A stretch of DNA of 64,000 nt from Planctomycetia bacterium (GCA_014192425.1 BJHK01000004.1:175129-239128), one strand, 5' to 3'. Shown: positions 44,423 to 53,122, counted from the stretch's first letter. Program-made: numbers and translations. The notes: generated by a model from the sequence alone, not told the origin.

Positions 44423-44446
44423 CCGTACGATTGGCAGCCTTGGATC
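44423..44446 (+). repeat. Short direct repeat, right of the DUF4143 gene
   Basis: The right partner of the 43214-43238 repeat, beginning six bases after the ATPase stop codon. Together they would fit boundaries of a single-gene insertion, or duplicated promoter-like sequence. Confidence 0.5.
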
Positions 44447-44576
44447 GCCTGGGTCAAGGGGTCTCGGCAACGCCGCCACGCTGCCGGGAACCCTTTCCGC
44501 GTCACGCGCATCCAATCCCTGCAGAGGCCGTCCGCAGACCCGGCCACCCACGCCCCCCGAGAGCCACCCCAAGCCC

Positions 44577-45575
44577 ATGCCCAAGACCGATCGCCGCGAG
44601 TTCCTCGCCCGCTCCACGGCCGCCGCCGCCGTCCTCGGGTTTCCGTTCGTCGGTCGCATCTCCGCTGCGGCTGGTGCTGACACCGCTGCTGACGATTCCA
44701 CACCGGCCGACCGGCCGGCCTTCGACTATGCGGCTGTGTTCGCCACGGCCCGCGAGCGGATGCAGGCCCAGCACAAGCCCGGCGTCGTGATCGTGATTCC
44801 GCCCGATGCTGACGATGCGGCGGCCTTGAAGTTGGCACTGACCGCCACGCTCCTGCCACGCTCCTTGACCAACGGCCAGAGGTGGGCGACCGGCAGGCTT
44901 TTCTCTCGGGCCGTGTTCGTCGTCCTGCCGTGGCATGAAGTCCGGAAGCGGTTGCCCGGGGCCGATGCCGATGCCCTGTGCCTGATCCTCGATGCCGCCG
45001 GCAACGTCATCGAGACGGTTCCCGCCCCTGCCAGGCCTGTGGACGCCGCCGAACGGCTCCTGCCGGCCGCCGTGCTCGGCGCCACGTTCATCGCCGACAT
45101 GAACGCCCGGCTCGACGGCCCCGACGGCCGGCGGCTCGCCGCCGACGCCAAGGCCGAGCGGGCGGCGCGTGCCGATGGCGGCAAGGAAGTCGACCGGTTG
45201 CTCGCCGGACTCGCCGCCCCGGATGCGGGCGACGCCGAGCGTGCCGCCGCCGCCAAGGCCCTCGCGGAACTGGTCGCAACCGCTGCGGCGATCATGCTGG
45301 AGAAACGCAGCATGGCCGACCGTGAACTGGCTCTGCGGATCGACGACATCCTCGTGGCCGCCTGTGGCGGCATCCCCGTTGGCCCGGACTCGCCCGGCCT
45401 GCCCCACGGCGTGCAATGCCATGAAGTCATGATCAAGATCGATCCCTGCCCGTTATGCGGATTGGGCCGTCCCGCCGGCCCCGCCGCCAGGCGGTTTCTC
45501 CACTTTCTCAGCAGCCCCGAGGCTGCGACACAAGCGAGCCCACCGCGTTCGAGTCCCGCCGTCCAGCCGTACTGA
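44577..45575 (+). CDS. Tat-exported protein A1, paralogue of the next gene; possible substrate
   Basis: A 332-residue protein with a twin-arginine signal (MPKTDRREFLARSTAAAA). The body residues 50-165 look like a thioredoxin-type fold without C-x-x-C: ERMQAQHKPGVVIVIPPD, LFSRAVFVVLPWHEVRKRL and ALCLILDAAGNVIETVPAPA. A helical middle follows. The C-terminus has Cys residues (VQCHEVMIKIDPCPLCGLGR) and a segment shared with the next protein (CGLxRP, then GPAARRFLxFLxSPEA). It heads a four-gene operon with a DUF692 oxidase, so it may be a modified substrate. That is inference. Two Cys close to each other in CPLC are absent from its paralogue. Confidence 0.65.
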   Translation: MPKTDRREFLARSTAAAAVLGFPFVGRISAAAGADTAADDSTPADRPAFDYAAVFATARERMQAQHKPGVVIVIPPDADDAAALKLALTATLLPRSLTNGQRWATGRLFSRAVFVVLPWHEVRKRLPGADADALCLILDAAGNVIETVPAPARPVDAAERLLPAAVLGATFIADMNARLDGPDGRRLAADAKAERAARADGGKEVDRLLAGLAAPDAGDAERAAAAKALAELVATAAAIMLEKRSMADRELALRIDDILVAACGGIPVGPDSPGLPHGVQCHEVMIKIDPCPLCGLGRPAGPAARRFLHFLSSPEAATQASPPRSSPAVQPY

Positions 45576-45592
45576 CCCTTCAGGAGCAACCC

Positions 45593-46633
45593 ATGCCCAA
45601 GACCGATCGTCGCCAGTTCCTGGCCCGCACCACGGCCGCCGCCGCCGTCCTCGGGTTTCCGTTCGCAGTCCGGGCCACAGGCGGCGAACCACCCGACGCC
45701 GCGCCGGCCGACCGGCCGCCCGTCGACTACGCGGCCCTGTTCGCCAAGGCCCGCGAGCGGATGCAGGCCGAGCACAAGCCCGGTGTGTTGATCGTCATTC
45801 CACCGGGCGAGGACGATGCTGCGGCGCTGGAGTTGGCGATCACGTTTCTCCTCGCGCCCACGCTCGTCGGGCCCGCACTCATCGATGGGAAGTTCATCGA
45901 GCATGCCGGCCCTGCCCCGGCCACCGCCCGGCTCTTTTCCCGGACGGTCTGCGTCGCCCTGCCACGGGATGACATCCAAAAACGGTTTCCCGATGCCGAC
46001 GCCGCAGCCCTGTGCCTGATCCTCGACGCCGATGGCAACGTCATCGAGACCGTTCCAGCGCCCGCCATGCCTGCTGACCAAGCCGCGCGAACGCTGCCCA
46101 CGGCGGCCTTGAGCGCCGCCATCATCGCCGACATGAACGCCCGGCTCGACGGCCCCGACGGCCAACGGCTCGCGGCCGACGCCAAGGCCCAGCGGGCGGC
46201 GCTCACCGACGGCGGAAAGGAGATCGACCGGCTGCTCGGACTGCTCACCGACGGCAGCGATCGGACGCGCGAACTCGCCACCAAGAGCCTTGCGACACAG
46301 GCTGCGGCCGGTACGGCGATTCTCCTTGAGAAGCGGAAAACGGCCAGCCCGGAACTGGCCGAGCGGATCGACGGTGTCTTGGTCGCCGCCTGCAGCGGCC
46401 TCGAGGCAGACATCGCCGCGCCGCATCTGCCCTACGGCGTCGCTTGGCGCGACTTCACCGTGTTTTTGGACTGCGGCGGCGTGTGTGCCACCCTCGGCGA
46501 TCGTCGGATCAACATCCGACCACCCGCAAAGTGCGGCCTGAGCCGCCCCGGGCCGGCTGCCCGGCGGTTTCTCCGCTTCCTCGGCAGCCCCGAGGCCGTC
46601 GTCACCGCCACCGCCAAAAAGGCTGACCCGTGA
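45593..46633 (+). CDS. Tat-exported protein A2, paralogue of the previous gene; possible substrate
   Basis: A 346-residue protein from ATG 45593 with a CAGGAG ribosome site. The signal MPKTDRRQFLARTTAAAA is nearly identical to that of the first paralogue and the rest is alignable over the whole length (PGVLIVIPPGEDDAAALELA, LCLILDADGNVIETVPAPA, ADMNARLDGPDGQRLAADAK). The Cys residues near the end lie in DCGGVCATLGDRRINIRPPA and KCGLSRP, followed by the shared GPAARRFLRFLGSPEA. A 17-base gap separates it from the first gene, and its stop overlaps the GTG of the DUF692 gene. Family unknown to me. Confidence 0.65.
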   Translation: MPKTDRRQFLARTTAAAAVLGFPFAVRATGGEPPDAAPADRPPVDYAALFAKARERMQAEHKPGVLIVIPPGEDDAAALELAITFLLAPTLVGPALIDGKFIEHAGPAPATARLFSRTVCVALPRDDIQKRFPDADAAALCLILDADGNVIETVPAPAMPADQAARTLPTAALSAAIIADMNARLDGPDGQRLAADAKAQRAALTDGGKEIDRLLGLLTDGSDRTRELATKSLATQAAAGTAILLEKRKTASPELAERIDGVLVAACSGLEADIAAPHLPYGVAWRDFTVFLDCGGVCATLGDRRINIRPPAKCGLSRPGPAARRFLRFLGSPEAVVTATAKKADP

Positions 46634-47544
46634 CGGACGCTGCCGCCGCGCTTGCCGGCATCGAGCCCGTCGGTGTCGGGTTCGCCCTCCATCCCGACGC
46701 CGAGTATCTCGGCCTCTGCCGCGGGATCATCGAGAGCGACGCCGAGTTTTTCGAGATCGCCCCGGAGTCGCTCTGGCTTCCCACGGCCGACGGGACGCTC
46801 GCGCCGAGCCCGTGGGTCGACGTGATCGACGACCTCTGCACGCGGTCTGGAAAACCGGTGGTCGGCCACGGCCTCGGCCTCTCGCCCGGCCACGCGGGCG
46901 ACGACGAGCCGCGGCTGGCCCGCTGGCTGGAGGCGATCGCCCGCGATCAGCGCCGGTTCGGCTTCCGCTGGTACACCGAGCACCTCGGCTGGATCACCGC
47001 GGCGGGGCTCGAGGCGGTGCTGCCGCTGCCGCTGCCCCCCACCGCCGAGGCCGCCCGCACCACCGCCGCCCGGCTCGCACGGCTCCAGCCCATCATCCCC
47101 GTCGTCGGCTTCGAGAACCAGGTGTCGTACTTCGCCTTCGGCGATCCGCGGCAGGAGGCGGGATTCTGGAACTCGATCTGCGCGGCCGGCGACCTGTGGC
47201 TGCTCCTCGACCTGCACAACGTGTTCACGCAGTGCCAGAACATGGCCGTGCCGATGGCGGAATCCCTGGCCGACCTCGACCTGTCGCGGGTCATCGAGAT
47301 CCATCTCTCCGGGGGCAGCGAAAGCGAGGCTGCCTGGCTCCCCTCCGGACGCGTCCTGCGGATTGACTCCCACGACGGCCCGGTCCCGGAACCGGTCTGG
47401 GAAGCCTTTGCGGCGCTCCGGCCCCGGTGCCCGAACCTCAAGGGGGTCGTGGTTGAGCGGCTCAACGGCACGCTCGCGCCGGCCGACGTGCCCCCCTTGG
47501 CCGCGGAAGTACGGCGGGCGCGGCGGATCTTCTGGGAAGGGTGA
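46630..47544 (+). CDS. DUF692 family enzyme (MbnB/BufB-type multinuclear iron oxidase)
   Basis: A 304-residue protein from GTG 46630, whose GTGA overlaps the A2 stop. The TIM-barrel family marks are present: GHGLGLSPG (H80), YTEHLGW (E117, H118), FENQVSYF (E162, N163), LLLDLHNV (D194, H196), EIHLSGG (H225), RIDSHDGPV (D246, H248, D249) and VVVERL (E276). These are the iron-ligand positions of enzymes such as MbnB and TglH, which rewrite Cys residues in peptides. A partner protein normally presents the peptide; the next gene could serve. The substrate is predicted to be one or both Tat proteins encoded upstream. Confidence 0.85.
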   Translation: MTDAAAALAGIEPVGVGFALHPDAEYLGLCRGIIESDAEFFEIAPESLWLPTADGTLAPSPWVDVIDDLCTRSGKPVVGHGLGLSPGHAGDDEPRLARWLEAIARDQRRFGFRWYTEHLGWITAAGLEAVLPLPLPPTAEAARTTAARLARLQPIIPVVGFENQVSYFAFGDPRQEAGFWNSICAAGDLWLLLDLHNVFTQCQNMAVPMAESLADLDLSRVIEIHLSGGSESEAAWLPSGRVLRIDSHDGPVPEPVWEAFAALRPRCPNLKGVVVERLNGTLAPADVPPLAAEVRRARRIFWEG

Positions 47545-47888
47545 CCAGGATGCTCCGCGCCGTTCAGGAACTGCTGCTCGACTGCCTGCTCGCCGACGAC
47601 CCGGTGCGGGCCCTGAAGGAATCGCTGCCGCGGGCCGCGGGGCTGTCTGACGAGGAGCGGGCCTGGCTCGCGGGGATCGACGCCGACGGCCTGGCGATCA
47701 CCGCGCTGATCGTGAAGAAACTTCGCTTTGAGCGGCTCACGCTCGCGCACGGGGAGATGCAGGACCTGTTCGACGTCGATCCGGACCGGTTCATGCAGCT
47801 CTACCGGGAATACACCGCGGCCGTGCCACCGACCGGCTACTTTCCCACGCAGGAAGGCGACCTGTTTCGGGACTGGCACCGCCGGTAG
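47541..47888 (+). CDS. Small partner protein of the DUF692 enzyme
   Basis: A 115-residue protein starting at GTG 47541 (ATG 47550 is an alternative), overlapping the DUF692 stop by four bases. It is largely helical: RAVQELLLDCLLADDPVRAL, GLSDEERAWLAGIDADGLAI, TALIVKKLRFERLTLAHGEM, then DLFDVDPDRFMQLYREYTAA and VPPTGYFPTQEGDLFRDWHR. The LxFxxL, Y-x-x-Y and terminal FRDW arrangement recalls the short partner proteins of MbnB/BufB/TglH enzymes (MbnC-like), which recruit the substrate. Coding-like sequence continues in frame for about 30 codons after the TAG at 47886, so the true C-terminus may have been lost. Confidence 0.65.
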   Translation: MTRMLRAVQELLLDCLLADDPVRALKESLPRAAGLSDEERAWLAGIDADGLAITALIVKKLRFERLTLAHGEMQDLFDVDPDRFMQLYREYTAAVPPTGYFPTQEGDLFRDWHRR

Positions 47889-47990
47889 CCGCTGGCGGTT
47901 CTTGCCTTCACCGAGGAGCGCGCCTTCCTCCGCGGCTACGACCGCACGAAGCGGCTCATGCAGGACATGGTCGATCTGTCGCCGCGTCAC
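47889..47990 (+). other. In-frame coding-like extension after the partner-protein stop
   Basis: Directly after the TAG the same frame reads PLAVLAFTEERAFLRGYDRT, KRLMQDMVDLSPRHAG before running into the antisense end of the potassium-channel gene. The sequence is protein-like and has normal codon bias. It may be the lost C-terminus of the partner protein or a read-through extension. Confidence 0.4.
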
Positions 47991-49192
47991 GCCGGCTCCA
48001 GGGCCCGGCGGACGAACACCTCGGCGGCGATCTTCGCCTCCGAGACGAGCGTGTAGTTGTCCGAGACGGCGTGGATCCGCCGGGCGAGGTCGGCGTCGAA
48101 GCAGCGCATCACCAGCCGCAGCGGCCGGCCGCTGCGGCTGGCCTCGGCCACGCTCTGGGCGGTGAGGCCGATCTCCAGGTTCAGGGCATCGTTGCTCGTG
48201 CAGGCGACGAGCGCCCGGGCCCGCTCGATCCCCGCCCGGTGGAGGATCACCGGCCGTGTGGCGTCCCCGACGATCACCGGGCAGCGCGGATTGGTCTCGC
48301 GGTGCATCTCGTCGTCGGCGACGGGGTCGATCACGACCACCGGGATGCCACGGCCGGACAGATCGCGGGCCACGGCCGTACCCACCGACCCGAGCCCGCA
48401 GACGACGACGTGGTCGCGGAGCCGGCGGGCGCGGAGCTCGTTCCGCAGTTTCTCCGCCGTGCCGGTGAGCACGAACACTGCCAGCAGCGAGGCGGTGATC
48501 GCGATCAGCAGCACGCCCGCGAACATCAGCGCCACGCCGAACAGCTTCACAGCAACCGGCGCGTGCTGGAGGTTGATGTCGCCGAAGCCGACGGTGGTGA
48601 CCACCGTGGTCGTGAAATAGACCGCGTCGATCCAGCTCAGTCCGAGGCTGAAATGGAAGACGACGATCGCCGCCAGGTAAATGCCGACGAGCAGCAGCGG
48701 AATGGCGATGAACTCCACGCGCACGGGGCGGCGCGGCAGCATCGCCGGCCGCCGGGCCGGCGGCGCGGCAGCCGTGGGAACCGCGAGCGCCGCCGCGACG
48801 AAGGCGCCGGCGGCGAGGTCGGCCGGCGTGAGGGCGGCGGCGATCCCGAAATCCGCCTCGAACCGCCGGCAGAGCTGGGGCTGCGAGTGCCGCATGACGA
48901 CGCGCACGGCCGGTGCCTCGCCGCGGATCTCGAGCGCCGCCTCGAGGTTGTCCACGTCGCTCGACGTGGTGAGCACGGCCGCCCTGCAGTCGGCGAGGCC
49001 GGCCGCCTCGCGGGTCGAACGGGCGCGGAAGTCGCCGCGCACGATCCGGGCTCCGGAGGCCACGGCCCGCTCCAGCCGTTCAGCGGTCGTCCGCTCGTCG
49101 GCGATCACGGTCACGCCGCAGCCGCAACCGCACAGCGACTCCACGACCTGCAGGCCGAATCGCCCCAATCCGCAGACCACGACGGCTTGCAT
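47987..49192 (-). CDS. Potassium-channel protein with two RCK (TrkA_N) domains
   Basis: A 401-residue membrane protein with an unusual domain order. It begins directly with a TrkA_N Rossmann domain (MQAVVVCGLGRFGLQVVESL). Two membrane segments follow around residues 160-235, with the selectivity filter in FTTTVVTTVGFGDINLQHAP. A second TrkA_N domain (DHVVVCGLGSVGTAVARDLS, VVVIDPVADDEMH, CPVIVGDATRPVILHRAGIE) completes it. Most members have one channel and then one RCK. The leading RCK places a nucleotide-binding domain at the N-terminus too. It probably gates K+ in response to nucleotides. It is on the opposite strand from the DUF692 operon and convergent with it. Confidence 0.85.
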   Translation of the reverse strand: MQAVVVCGLGRFGLQVVESLCGCGCGVTVIADERTTAERLERAVASGARIVRGDFRARSTREAAGLADCRAAVLTTSSDVDNLEAALEIRGEAPAVRVVMRHSQPQLCRRFEADFGIAAALTPADLAAGAFVAAALAVPTAAAPPARRPAMLPRRPVRVEFIAIPLLLVGIYLAAIVVFHFSLGLSWIDAVYFTTTVVTTVGFGDINLQHAPVAVKLFGVALMFAGVLLIAITASLLAVFVLTGTAEKLRNELRARRLRDHVVVCGLGSVGTAVARDLSGRGIPVVVIDPVADDEMHRETNPRCPVIVGDATRPVILHRAGIERARALVACTSNDALNLEIGLTAQSVAEASRSGRPLRLVMRCFDADLARRIHAVSDNYTLVSEAKIAAEVFVRRALEPA

Positions 49193-49297
49193 GGCGGGGG
49201 ATTATAGCCGCCGGCCACGGGCCCCGGCCCGGCCGGACGGCGTGGTACGCTTCTTGACGGCCCCGGTGGCCCGATTCCGCTGTCCTGTGGAGGTGCC

Positions 49298-52200
49298 ATG
49301 CGTCCCGTCCGTATCGCGATCGCGATTGCCGTCTGCCTCGTCGCCTCGCCGATCCCCGCCGCCGACACCGCGACCGCCTCGCTCCGGGAACTCTCCGTCG
49401 CCGAAGCCGCCCGGCTCGCCGCCGGCCGACCCGGCGTGCTCAGATTCCCGGCCCTGACGGCGCTCCCGGCGGACGTCGCCCGGGAACTGGCCCGGTACCG
49501 CGGCGGCCTCGCGCTGGACGGGCTGACCGCCCTGACGGACGAAACGGCCGAGGCCCTCGCGGCACACGCCGGGCCGCTCTCGCTCGACGGCCTGACCGCG
49601 ATCTCGGACCGCGCGGCGGCCGGGCTGGCCCGGCATGCCGGCCGCCTGTCGCTCGACGGCGTGGCGGACCTCTCCGACGAGGCGGCGGTCGCGCTGGTGA
49701 AGACGGCCGGCGTCGGCGCCAAGGACATGCCTGGAGGTCTCTCGCTCCGCGGCCTGAAGCGGGTTTCTCCCCCGGTCGCCACGGCACTCGCCGCCCGCAA
49801 GGGGGGCGGCGTCGCGCTCGAGGCGGTCACCGATCTGCCGGCCGAGTCGGCCGGGATCCTGATCGCCTCCAACGCCCCCTTCGACTTTCCCCGCATCAGC
49901 GAGCTCTCCGCCGAAGCGGCACAGGCCATCATCGCGTCCCCCCGCGAACGCTACATCTCCCTGAACGGACTCACCGTCGTCCCCGACGAAGCCGCCCTGA
50001 TCGCCAGGCGGCTCGACCTCCACCTGCCCCGACTGAAGTCGCTCTCCCCGGCGTTCATCGCCGCGATGCTGAAGCGGCCCGCACACCACGTCACGAACGT
50101 CAACTTCGACGGCCTCGAGGAACTCTCCGACGAGAACGCGGCGGCGATGAAGGCCCACGACCGGTTCAACCTGTCGCTCAACGGGCTGACCTCGCTTTCG
50201 CCGGCGGCGGCCCGGTCGATTGCCGCCCGCAACGGGTTCTTGCATCTCAACGGCTTCACGTCGGTGTCTCCCGAGGTTCTCGCGGCGCTCGCCGAGCACC
50301 AGGCTCATCCCGCGGCCCGACCGTTGGTGTTCCTCGACGGCCTGACGACGCTGGGCGACGACGCCGCGGCGACCCTCGCCCGGTGGCCGAAGTGGAGCGG
50401 GCGGCTGCCCCGGCTGGAAACCGTGTCGGAGGGCGTCGCGACGGCCCTCGCCTCGAGCCGCAACTGGGACGGCAGCCTGCCCGCCGTAAAGTCGCTCTCC
50501 GCGCCGGCAGCCAAACAACTGGCGACGCGACGGGGCAACCTGCTCCTCGACGGCCTCGGCGAACTGCCCGACGACGTCGCGGCGGCGCTCGCCGGCCACG
50601 CCGGGGGCACGCTCTCGCTCGCCGGTGTGCGGACGCTTTCAGACGGTGCCGCCGCGGCGCTCGCCACGCACGCGGGGCGGCTGTCGCTCGACGGCCTCGC
50701 CGCGCTGTCGTCGGCCGCCGCCCGGTCGCTCGCCGCCCGTCCGGGGGACTGGCTCACGATCGACGGTGTGAAGAGCCTGACGCCCGAGGCCGCGCGGGCG
50801 TTGGCGGCCGCCCCGGGCGTCGTCTCGCTCACCGGCCTCGACACCGTGCCGGAGGATGTGCGGGCGATCCTCCGGCCTGCGACCGGCCTGATCCTCCCGA
50901 CCGCGCTGCGTCGGAAGGCGACCGACGTGGCCGCGGCGGCCGGCGACGAGAAATCTGTGCACCGGTTCCTCGCCGACCACTGCGGCGAGTGCCATGGCGA
51001 AGACGCCGAGGACGTCCAGGGATCGTTCACCATCGACAAGCCCTGGCCGTCCATGGGCGACATCGGCGGCCGCGTGGCCTACGCCTCGATCGCGGAGCGG
51101 CTCCGCGCGGGGGACATGCCGCCGCCCAGCGAGACGAAGGGGCGGCCCGATCCGGCCGAGGCGGTCCGGGTGATGTCCTGGATCCTGGCCCAGCTCGACA
51201 CGCCGCTGCCCGGGCCGGCCGTGGCCTACGACGTCAAGGAGAAGCCGGTGGACGGCAACCGGCTGCCGCACGCGATCCTGTTCGGCGGGCCGCGCGGCCC
51301 GAGCGTGCCGCCGCCACCGCGGCTGTGGCGGATCTCGCCCGAGGCCTATTTCGGCTGGGTGGGGAGTTTTCAGGGGGCGAACCTGAGCCAGCAGCCGTTC
51401 GGGCTCATCCAGGACGCCGGCATCAAGGACTTTGCCGCCCTGTATGCCCCCGACGAGGGCGCCTCAGGGCTGCTGCTCGCCAACGCCGACCTGATCGTCG
51501 ACCACCAACTGCGTGCCCACGTCCTCGTGAACGTCAAGGAAAAGCCGGAGGCCGCCAAGCAGAACCCGTGGCCGAACGAGGCCCGGATCAAGACCTGCTC
51601 TCCCGAGGAGCAGCGCCGGCTCGAACAGGGCGTCCGCGTGGCGGGCGCTGGTGCGTTCGCGCCACTCATGCATCCCGACGTCGCCGCGACCCGCGTCGAG
51701 CTCGAGGCCGCGATCGCGCAGCAGTTCAACACGGCGCTCGCCCGGGCCCCGGAGCCCGCGGAGGTGCAGAGCCTGGTCTCGCTGTACGAAACGGTGGCCC
51801 GTGACGGCGACCATCGCCTGGCCGGCAAGACGCTCCTCATGGCGCCGCTGCTGACGCCGGAGGCCGTGCTCCGCTTCGAGATCGGCGCCGGGGCGGAGGT
51901 CCGGCCCGGCGTCCGCATGCTGTCACCGCGCGAGATCGTTCAGGCCGTGAGCCTGGCGGTGGGCACGAAGCTCGATCCCGAGCTCGTCAAGGCCGCCGCG
52001 GCCGGTGGCCTGAAGACACGCGCGGACGTGGCGGCCCACGTTCACCGTATCCTCGACACGCCAACGATCCCCAAGCCGCGGATCCTGCAATTCTTCCGCG
52101 AGTATTTCGGCTACCACCGGGCGACCGAGGTCTTCAAGGATCCGCTCCCCGACTTCCGCGTGCGCCGCGGCCAGCATTTCAGCGCGGGGGCGATGGTCGA

Positions 52201-52990
52201 TGGGGCCAACGCCCGCGTGGCCGCCGTGCTCAACGACGACCGACAGGTGCTCGAACGGCTGCTGCTCGGGACCGAGGTCGGACAGCCGGCCCCGGCGGGT
52301 GATTCATCGGGCCGCACCCGCACCGGCCTGCTGGAGAATCCCGCCTGGCTCGTCGCCTGGTCCACCAACTTTCACAACGACCCGGTCCGCCGGGGCAGAT
52401 GGGTCCGCGAACAACTGCTCGGCGGGCGGGTGCCCGACCTGCCGATCAACGCCGCCGCCATGATTCCCGACGACCCGCACCGCACGCTGCGCGAGCGGCA
52501 GTCGGTGACCCGCGATGCCGCCTGCTGGAAGTGCCACTACCGGATGGACGACCTCGGCCTGCCGTTCGAGAACTTCGACCACTACGGCTATGCCCAGGAC
52601 GGGGAGGAGGTGCTCGATCCCGAGGCCACCGCGCAGGCCAAGGGGAGGAAGATCCAGCGGACCGCCCCCCTCGACACGACCGGTTTCGTCTCCCACACGG
52701 GCGACCCGCGGCTCGACGGCCCGGTGCGGGACGCCCCGGAGATGCTCCGCCGGCTGGCCGGGTCGGAACGGGTCCGGCAGGTCTTCATCCGACACGCGTT
52801 CCGGTTCTTCATGGGGCGAAACGAGACGCCGGGCGACGCGCCGACGCTGCAGGAGGCAGACCGGGCCTACGTGGAGAACGACGGCAGTTTCCGGGCGGTC
52901 GTGGTGTCGCTGCTGTCGTCGGAGGCATTTCTCCAGCGATCCAGCGTCACGGCTGCCGAGCGGCCCGAGAAGAAGACGGTCCGCCGTTAG
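49298..52990 (+). CDS. Giant exported cytochrome-c/DUF1592-DUF1588-DUF1585 protein with repeats
   Basis: A 1230-residue protein with a Sec signal (MRPVRIAIAIAVCLVASPIPAA). Residues about 40-530 are tandem repeats of roughly 24 residues, with consensus like LSLDGLTxLSDxAAxALAxH; about eighteen degenerate copies can be followed. A haem motif C-x-x-C-H is in FLADHCGECHGEDAEDVQGS. The rest matches the planctomycete DUF1592/DUF1588/DUF1585 series: a DUF1588-like RERQSVTRDAACWKCHYRMD, DDLGLPFENFDHYG, and a terminal DUF1585-like LRRLAGSERVRQVFIRHAFR. A second C-x-x-C-H (CWKCH) lies there. Such proteins usually pair with DUF1552; here the pair is split. Redox-related periplasmic function is inferred. 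Confidence 0.85.
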   Translation: MRPVRIAIAIAVCLVASPIPAADTATASLRELSVAEAARLAAGRPGVLRFPALTALPADVARELARYRGGLALDGLTALTDETAEALAAHAGPLSLDGLTAISDRAAAGLARHAGRLSLDGVADLSDEAAVALVKTAGVGAKDMPGGLSLRGLKRVSPPVATALAARKGGGVALEAVTDLPAESAGILIASNAPFDFPRISELSAEAAQAIIASPRERYISLNGLTVVPDEAALIARRLDLHLPRLKSLSPAFIAAMLKRPAHHVTNVNFDGLEELSDENAAAMKAHDRFNLSLNGLTSLSPAAARSIAARNGFLHLNGFTSVSPEVLAALAEHQAHPAARPLVFLDGLTTLGDDAAATLARWPKWSGRLPRLETVSEGVATALASSRNWDGSLPAVKSLSAPAAKQLATRRGNLLLDGLGELPDDVAAALAGHAGGTLSLAGVRTLSDGAAAALATHAGRLSLDGLAALSSAAARSLAARPGDWLTIDGVKSLTPEAARALAAAPGVVSLTGLDTVPEDVRAILRPATGLILPTALRRKATDVAAAAGDEKSVHRFLADHCGECHGEDAEDVQGSFTIDKPWPSMGDIGGRVAYASIAERLRAGDMPPPSETKGRPDPAEAVRVMSWILAQLDTPLPGPAVAYDVKEKPVDGNRLPHAILFGGPRGPSVPPPPRLWRISPEAYFGWVGSFQGANLSQQPFGLIQDAGIKDFAALYAPDEGASGLLLANADLIVDHQLRAHVLVNVKEKPEAAKQNPWPNEARIKTCSPEEQRRLEQGVRVAGAGAFAPLMHPDVAATRVELEAAIAQQFNTALARAPEPAEVQSLVSLYETVARDGDHRLAGKTLLMAPLLTPEAVLRFEIGAGAEVRPGVRMLSPREIVQAVSLAVGTKLDPELVKAAAAGGLKTRADVAAHVHRILDTPTIPKPRILQFFREYFGYHRATEVFKDPLPDFRVRRGQHFSAGAMVDGANARVAAVLNDDRQVLERLLLGTEVGQPAPAGDSSGRTRTGLLENPAWLVAWSTNFHNDPVRRGRWVREQLLGGRVPDLPINAAAMIPDDPHRTLRERQSVTRDAACWKCHYRMDDLGLPFENFDHYGYAQDGEEVLDPEATAQAKGRKIQRTAPLDTTGFVSHTGDPRLDGPVRDAPEMLRRLAGSERVRQVFIRHAFRFFMGRNETPGDAPTLQEADRAYVENDGSFRAVVVSLLSSEAFLQRSSVTAAERPEKKTVRR

Positions 52991-53122
52991 CAGACCGTGG
53001 CACACGCCGGTCGCCGCACGATGCAGCGACCGTCGACCCGGGAAACCCGCGGCGTTTCCCGCAGTCGACACAGTGGAAAGAGGCCATGGATGGCTTTTTC
53101 CAAGGACATCCGGGCGCCGCCG

